Under the pieces are notes generated by a model that saw only the letters and a program-made list of their open reading frames with translations, ran no database searches and was not told the DNA's origin. Below are positions 6,268 to 6,329 of a DNA stretch of 6,329 nucleotides, one piece after another. A program made the translations under genes and the position numbers. Source of the DNA: an uncultured Microbacteriaceae bacterium (GTDB lineage Bacteria; Actinomycetota; Actinomycetes; Actinomycetales; Microbacteriaceae); the NCBI GenBank assembly GCA_946481135.1, contig CAMLMQ010000172.1:1-6329 (forward strand), given 5' to 3'. The number at the start of each line of letters is the position of its first letter. Position 1 is the stretch's first letter.

Positions 6268-6324
6268 CCCCACCTTCGACATACCGGGTTTCGATACGCG
6301 TCGCTGCGCGGCGCTACTCAACCC
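6227..6324. terminator. Large inverted repeat formed by copies 2 and 3, possible bidirectional terminator
   Basis: Bases 6227-6240 pair perfectly with 6311-6324 (14 pairs), and 6256-6270 pair perfectly with 6286-6300 (15 pairs). An internal mismatched region and a 15-base loop (6271-6285) separate them. The structure lies 72 bases past the PPK2 stop and is symmetric, so it could end transcripts from both sides. There is no T-tract, and the repeats may simply be a REP-type element with no terminator role. Confidence 0.4.
6286..6324 (-). repeat. REP-like palindromic repeat, copy 3 (inverted)
   Basis: On the minus strand this 39-base unit begins GGGTTGAGTAGCGC and ends CGCGTATCGAAACCC, identical to the ends of copy 2. 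The core differs and is five bases shorter. It nevertheless forms its own hairpin: GCGTCGC (6298-6304), loop TGC, GCGGCGC (6308-6314), with one G-T pair. Confidence 0.88.
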
Positions 6325-6329
6325 ACGGG

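Noticed and set aside
6166..6324. CRISPR array
   Set aside because: Only two direct units plus one inverted, with a single 14-base spacer and no cas genes; the palindromic units fit a REP-like family.

Overview
The window is very GC-rich actinobacterial DNA. Codon use, the type of the Men proteins, leaderless-style promoters and the 3' repeat family all suggest a Microbacteriaceae-like organism (Microbacterium/Leifsonia relatives); this assignment is from recall, not from a search. It is chromosomal housekeeping sequence centred on menaquinone (vitamin K2) biosynthesis, and almost all of it is coding.

Layout: bases 1-789 hold the 3' part of menB (naphthoyl-CoA synthase, 5' end outside the window). 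menE (o-succinylbenzoate-CoA ligase) follows, starting one base after the menB stop. A 100-base gap carries a nested inverted repeat and a -10 box placed so that menA (prenyltransferase, GTG start) would be transcribed without a leader. menA runs directly into the stop codon of a small minus-strand DUF4229-type membrane protein with no base between them. A 73-base divergent promoter region separates that gene from a small plus-strand membrane protein with a PLDc_N domain, which overlaps menD (SEPHCHC synthase) by 20 bases. A 19-base gap with another -10 box leads to a PPK2-family polyphosphate kinase. The last 174 bases are non-coding and hold three copies of a REP-like palindromic repeat, two direct and one inverted.

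How the genes work together: MenD makes SEPHCHC from isochorismate and 2-oxoglutarate. After MenH and MenC (not in this window), MenE activates o-succinylbenzoate with CoA, MenB closes the naphthoate ring, and MenA attaches the prenyl chain at the membrane. The two small membrane proteins lie inside the men cluster but have no established role. PPK2 transfers phosphate between polyphosphate and nucleotides and is probably a neighbour with its own promoter rather than a pathway member.

I see no new enzymatic system. The most interesting signals are regulatory and structural: four -10 boxes spaced 6-7 bases from start codons (one of which revises a gene start), the nested hairpin between menE and menA, and the repeat cluster at the 3' end.
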